Shown: in pieces, positions 59,615-64,000 of the stretch | Numbering within the stretch: the first letter of the stretch is position 1 | Layout of the letters: every line of letters begins with the position of its first letter | Origin: Phoronis australis | Taxonomy: Eukaryota; Phoronida; Phoronidae | Length of the DNA stretch: 64,000 nucleotides | Assembly: GCA_002633005.1 (NCBI GenBank) | Contig: NMRA01000188.1 | Location: 62,001 to 126,000, forward strand | Reading direction: 5' to 3' | The notes under the pieces: generated by a model | Databases searched by the model: none | Told to the model about the DNA's origin: nothing | Seen by the model: the letters and a program-made list of their open reading frames with translations, nothing else | Made by a program: the position numbers and the translations under genes

Positions 59615-59893
59615 CTACACGTGATGTTCCAGTACTTGCTTTGTGAGACGATAATCAGAAATGCAAAAAATCCTATTCCAGAGCTGTAATATAATTTCCG
59701 GAGAACTTTTTGACCCTGACATCTTCATTTTTGGTGGATTCGGGACATCAAATATTGTTCGGGCACTACAGTTAATACCAGCTTGTTCTTCATTCATGAA
59801 CATGGACTCCTCGAAGTGATGAGAGCATAACTTGCGGTTCTTGGACAAATAGGTTGCATCTCTATTCATAAGGTCAGCTCCCAGCGCTTGCAC
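59615..59893 (-). CDS. Second exon of a THAP-domain protein (partial)
   Basis: A good acceptor (GATTTCTGTTCAG|GTGCAAG) opens the frame VQALGADLMNRDATYLSK. It carries KLCSHHFEESMFMN, with the second Cys-x2-His zinc pair, and SARTIFDVPNPP, which corresponds to the AVPTIF box that closes THAP domains. It continues for about 40 residues (LQLWNRIFCISDYRLTKQ) to a stop at 59615. The first exon, with the C-x2-4-C pair, should lie upstream (above 59.9 kb) but none is visible. Probably a relic of a THAP transposon or a single exon of a host THAP gene. Confidence 0.5.
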   Translation of the reverse strand: MQALGADLMNRDATYLSKNRKLCSHHFEESMFMNEEQAGINCSARTIFDVPNPPKMKMSGSKSSPEIILQLWNRIFCISDYRLTKQVLEHHV

Positions 59894-59909
59894 CTGAACA
59901 GAAATCAAT

Positions 59910-61040
59910 GATTGAGAGACTCAGGAACAAACCTCATACTCACTAGGTTCACAGAAGACTGGTAGCCTACACTAAAGTACACTACACTACAGAATTCCTG
60001 TCGCACTGTGATTGTGATAGAGACAAAAGCGTTTTGGTGTCAACTGAAAAAAACTCGGACTCAAATGTTGATCCACGGATATTTTAACAGGGCCGGGCCC
60101 CCCATCATTGACACGATTAAGTTTTCAATGACGCACTGCTTAACTTAATTGGTCCAACTTGCACATTAACATTATGTTCGGATTTTTCACCTTTTCACCG
60201 AGACCCACAGATTCGCTAACTTGACTCATGACAGACTTAGTGGCCCTGTGGCTGTGATTGTGCCATGGCTGTGTCACCAGTCATATTACTCATGGCCATC
60301 ATGGGCATGGGTATGTTTTCCTAAAATTGTCCCTGCGATCGTACGGGTGACATTTTGATTTAGAATTGATGGACTGCAAGTATCCAAAAAGCTGACGATC
60401 ACATCGTACGTTCATCATAGTCCTTCCGCCGGCAGCCCGGTTGTACAGTAGGCCTAGCCTACACTGCAGACAACAGAACAGTGGCAACGGGACTGTGATC
60501 GACTTNATGACCGCTTAACTTCAAAGCCGTTTTTCTCGGCTCGTGATTTCAGGATAGTGACAAGATTCTCGGGCCTATTTTTCCACAACACGTGGGTCAA
60601 TTTTTACGAAAGTTGCAAATTTGAAATCCTCTAGGACTGAAGTAAAATCGCGTGCCAGGGTTTTTTGATAAATGGACCAGATTTTTAGTTATTAGACGGA
60701 AAGTGACCAAATGACAAAAAGTGGCGTGCTTGCCCCAACTCACACACAAAAAATGCCACAAAATTAAGATCATAATGATTTTGTACATATATTTGGTATG
60801 GATAAATAGAATATTGCGTAAGGAAACAGTTGATGATGATCCCTGTGCATTTTAAAAAAAATTCGAGGTAAAGTTGGATTTTTTGAAAAAAAAATACGAT
60901 TTTTTAAAAAAACGAACTACAAAAAAAATTTTTTTTTTCGATTTTTGTCACTTTCAGAGTCATATCTAACTAGTTAAAACTCCCTTTTTACTCACTTTAG
61001 TTAGGAACCTGGAGATTTGATCAGTGTATGCACCTACCTT
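59910..61040. other. No recognisable gene; one N and a homopolymer-rich stretch
   Basis: Base 60506 is undetermined. From about 60850 to 60945 the sequence is a mixture of A and T runs (up to ten T), prone to assembly error. Nothing else is visible. Confidence 0.6.
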
Positions 61041-61044
61041 AAAG

Positions 61045-61120
61045 AGTCAAGGGACGAGGGGGTCGAGGGGTTGTGGGTCGAGGAGGTCGTGGGTCGAGGG
61101 GTGTGGGGGTCGAAGTGGTT
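61045..61120. repeat. Right minisatellite arm of element copy 4
   Basis: GGACGAGGGGGTCGAGG and GTCGTGGGTCGAGGGG units, followed by the TTTTAAAACTATCCTGTTTT flank that also follows the arm at 12870 in unit A. This fixes the point where unit B sequence resumes. Confidence 0.65.
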
Positions 61121-61699
61121 TTAAAACTATCCTGTTTTGTCAAGTGACCATATTTTCTGAATCATTAGACCTTTCTTTATAGCAATGTATACCATTGTCG
61201 TGAATTCAATATCCCAAAAGCGAGAAAATAGTAGAATTAAGGCGACTTTAAGTGCAAGTTTCTAGTTCCATAGACATGAGCGTGACGTAAGAACCTACCC
61301 AGCGACAATGTGTCATGTCAAGCAATTTCGCAGAAGTTTCTTGCACAATTCTTGTGCCGCATCCAGACTTCTATGATATCCCACAGGAAAGTAAAAACTC
61401 ACAACGTGCTCAAAAACTAAGTTGTCACAACTACCACCAACGCGAAGTCTTAGCATCTTTGTCACATTGAAATAAGCGCACTACACACAGTGGAACATGG
61501 CTAATGTGATTGGTTGTCCACATTCTACGTGACATTTATTGACCAATAAATCACTGAGTCTCGTAACTCGAGATCGGCTTATCAAGATATCGCCAGGTAG
61601 TGTTCGTTGGTGTTCAAACTTATCACTTGATCTACTGGAGTTATTTTATTGTTTTTGGTGTTTGGGTAGGAAATTGGTGACTTTAAAGCATATCAAACA

Positions 61700-62140
61700 C
61701 ACTTTGGATTTTGAACATGCCAACTTTTACGACCAATATTTAATAGAACTCCAAGCCAGCATTTGAACCCTTTGGCAAACTATTAATCAAGAACTTAGGG
61801 ACCAAACGTGCTTCAAAGCCCAACAGTCACCAAACCTTTATCCACCACATTCAAACTCTCAACCACCAACACAGACTCCTAGTTACTGCTCAAGATGAGC
61901 GTCTACCGCTTGTCCTCTCTTTCATACCCGATTAATTTACTACCTCCCAGTTCCTCGACAACCCATTTTACCGAAGACGTCGGTGTAGGTACCCCGCCGT
62001 AAACACCACATGCCAGTGTCTGTTCTGCTTCCCATGCAGATCACGGTGTCAATATTGTCTGCACCTTAGCGTAAGCAAATTTTCTATATACTCGGCTCCA
62101 AAGGCTCCGCTGTTCAGTCATCCGGCTCAAACCACCAACT
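61700..62140. other. Insertion private to unit B
   Basis: Unit A runs straight through at 13404, whereas unit B has about 440 extra bases here. One plus-strand frame contains a Cys-rich stretch (CQCLFCFPCRSRCQYC), but it has no other recognisable feature. Confidence 0.5.
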
Positions 62141-62574
62141 TATTAACGTTTAATTGTCTACCCTCACTCTTAAGCTAATATTATTCATGTATTCATGTAC
62201 CTGCACCCGTATGTAAATTTTAATTTATACTGCATCAAAATTAGGTCTAATCCACAAATTGCCGTGGGGAAACTTTGGTTAGTATTTGATGATATCGCCG
62301 AAACTGCAGGTATCCCAAACCCCAGCGGCGAAATCTGCCGTGCGGACCTGCGTCCGCTGCGACTTCGCAAGCGTAATACCGCTTTATGGCAATAGGTAAA
62401 AAGGTGACAATTGTCTGACGACCCATATCGTCTAAAAAATTTTAATACCACCGTGTTCACCCATCGACGCGAAGACTGCTATTTCCGGATTTTAGTTGGA
62501 GTACGCATGCTCGGCCGACGGATTTTACGTGGTGACCTCTTGTGACCAGACAGAAAACTTTTGCACGCGATCTG

Positions 62575-63100
62575 TTGTTTTCTGTCGAAATTCCAATCAC
62601 AAAATGTGATAATTTCTAATGAGACTGACATTGAAAAGGCTCACATACATTGGTCAGCGCCCAAACTCTTGCCTATAACTAGATGTTACGCAGTCACTCT
62701 TAGGTAAAAAATCGCTTAGTAATTTCATCCTGAGTCGACAATCCTACCACTGTTTTCTTCGCTCCAGCTGTTGTTGGTGTGTAGAAAGTCGAGTAAATGG
62801 GAAAGTGTACTACTCATTGTATCGCTGCTTTGTAAACAAAATGGCAAACTCGATTAGTACTGGAGTTTTGGATAACACAATAGACCCGCCTTCTATTGGA
62901 AACCTGGCGTTATTAATTCCAGGGAACCAATTCAACTGTTTCTATTGGAGGCTGTCATCTATTACAAATTAGAAACCCGTTATGCAATGCGAACAAATGG
63001 ATATGTTTAGTTTCTTGCAATTATTTGAAAATTCAACGTACCCGAATATAATGAATACTATAATATAATGAAATACTCGGAATCTGTGCGTGATTCGGGA
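62575..63100. other. No recognisable gene
   Basis: Unique-looking DNA after the end of unit B. No frames, motifs or repeats of note. Confidence 0.45.
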
Positions 63101-63109
63101 ATGTAGGCC

Positions 63110-63345
63110 TCAGCTCATCATTATTTTACTCTATTTTATCTTATTTATTCATATTATTGTACATATTAATTTATTTTATTTATTCATCTTTTCAATCTAA
63201 TTGTACTTAGCTCTCTGTATTTTACTTCATGTAATTATTTCCGACTGGTCCCACTTGAAAATCAGTGTATTCACTGAAATGCTCACCCAGTCTTTTATAG
63301 AAGTTTATGTAAATAAATGATAAATAAATATAAGGCCGTTGTATT
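63110..63345 (+). mobile_element. LINE 3' UTR and tail
   Basis: A T-rich 3' UTR leads to ACTGGTCCCACTTGAAAATC, CACTGAAATGCTCACCCAGT and the closing repeats GTAAATAAATGATAAATAAA. This is the usual ending of CR1-like LINEs. Only the 3' end is present, as with most 5'-truncated LINE copies. Confidence 0.6.
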
Positions 63346-63423
63346 TCTTTCGAAAATGAGAACATTCATTTTAGGATATTAGTCAAGTCATTTGTCATGT
63401 GTTATCCCCCAATCAACATGACG

Positions 63424-63452
63424 TCCAGATGAGACAAAAAGTCTCATCTGGA
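63424..63452. repeat. 12-bp hairpin
   Basis: TCCAGATGAGAC, AAAAA loop, GTCTCATCTGGA. It would be a rho-independent terminator-like shape in bacteria, but in animal DNA it has no assigned role. Confidence 0.8.
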
Positions 63453-63454
63453 TG

Positions 63455-64000
63455 GCTGCATGATTAGAATACTCAGTTCTTTTACCACATCCAAGGTTCA
63501 CCTTAAAAGAATAGGCAGACGTTTTCGAAGGCTTCTTTTAGAATTTGCCTTTCGTTAGCACAGGTGGCGCTGTATGAAGAACTACTTCATCAACACAGGA
63601 AAATAGCTTAATGCCAACAAAATCTCCACTGAGGTTGCTCAATGCGCGTTGTCATTCACAAACAAGCGCCGGACTGGGCGCAATGTCACATTCATGGCAT
63701 GTGTGAAGACTAAAACTTCTTGATTGTACGATTTAAGTTACGTGCTGATTCATTGAGAACAGCAAACTTATATGAAAGAACAATGTTCAAACATTCAACT
63801 GAAAGTCATGAGAGATCCTGAACAAACAACCAAATTTGGCGAACCTCGGAGATGGTTGATTGGTTTCAAACAAAACTGTCAGATATTATACTTGCTGCAC
63901 TTTTCCCCCAACGCTTTTGGGGTTGCTTTTGAAATTTTCTTTTTAGCATGAGAGGTTAGCCAAAACTGGGACCTTCAGTAAATCCATTAAAAAGTTAAGC
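63455..64000. other. No recognisable gene
   Basis: One CTCF-like word (CACAGGTGGCGCTG, about 63560-63573) and nothing else of note. Confidence 0.45.

Larger units (their letters stand above)
46965..62570. repeat. Duplicated unit B (paralogue of 4110-13860)
   Basis: Segments matching unit A lie at 46965-48010, 52690-52800, 54050-56835 and 61045-62560, in the same order and orientation. Blocks without a counterpart in A are about 48020-52685 (LINE pieces), 52802-54048 (THAP element), about 56840-61040 (CTCF-like array and a THAP exon) and about 61700-62140. At 47125-47165 unit B also holds a 40-bp stretch (GAGGAGGCGCTGC and on) that unit A lacks. Confidence 0.7.

Overview
This window is nuclear DNA from an animal. 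It has spliceosomal introns with GT/AG borders, THAP-domain DNA transposons, APE-type LINEs, a BEL/Pao LTR-element relic, tRNA-like SINE sequence and a long (TG)n microsatellite. It is AT-rich and gene-poor, and its mixture of repeat families is typical of a marine invertebrate. My guess is an invertebrate deuterostome (hemichordate, echinoderm or lancelet), but nothing in the window proves a species. One undetermined base (60506) marks it as draft assembly.

The only convincing host gene is on the minus strand at 42830-45737. It has four exons and encodes a single-domain ATP-grasp ligase of about 461 residues, of the carnosine-synthase-like type. All splice sites and phases agree, apart from one missing base in an A homopolymer of the first exon. 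A decayed paralogue that keeps introns and splice sites lies at 14419-17663, on the same strand. It has lost key residues to stop codons and is split by a BEL/Pao fragment.

Around these copies lie two large paralogous DNA units: A (about 4110-13860) and B (about 46965-62570). They align piecewise over many stretches and differ by separate insertions, so each serves as an empty-site control for the other. A carries a 3545-bp insertion with terminal inverted repeats (7350-10894). B carries a THAP element flanked by TTAA (about 52802-54048), a roughly 4.7-kb LINE-bearing block (about 48020-52685) and a roughly 4.2-kb block (about 56840-61040) holding a tandem array of CTCF-like motifs. Both units contain an element whose arms are inverted minisatellites of the GGTCGTGGGTCGAGG type. 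The best overall reading is a region shaped by segmental duplication and then by nested transposition.

Other regions: 1-1716, the 5' half of a minus-strand LINE with its promoter; 3400-3937 and 32200-34645, two pieces of a multicopy nuclease-like (FEN/PIN-like) gene family; 23509-26484, a zinc-finger fragment and a decayed THAP element; 36770-39501, a spliced THAP transposase pseudogene that is probably Kolobok-like; 46140-46865, a reverse transcriptase fragment; 59615-59893, the second half of a THAP domain. The spaces between (about 17.7-20.5, 20.7-23.5, 26.5-30.2, 58.1-59.6 and 62.6-64 kb) show no gene I can support.
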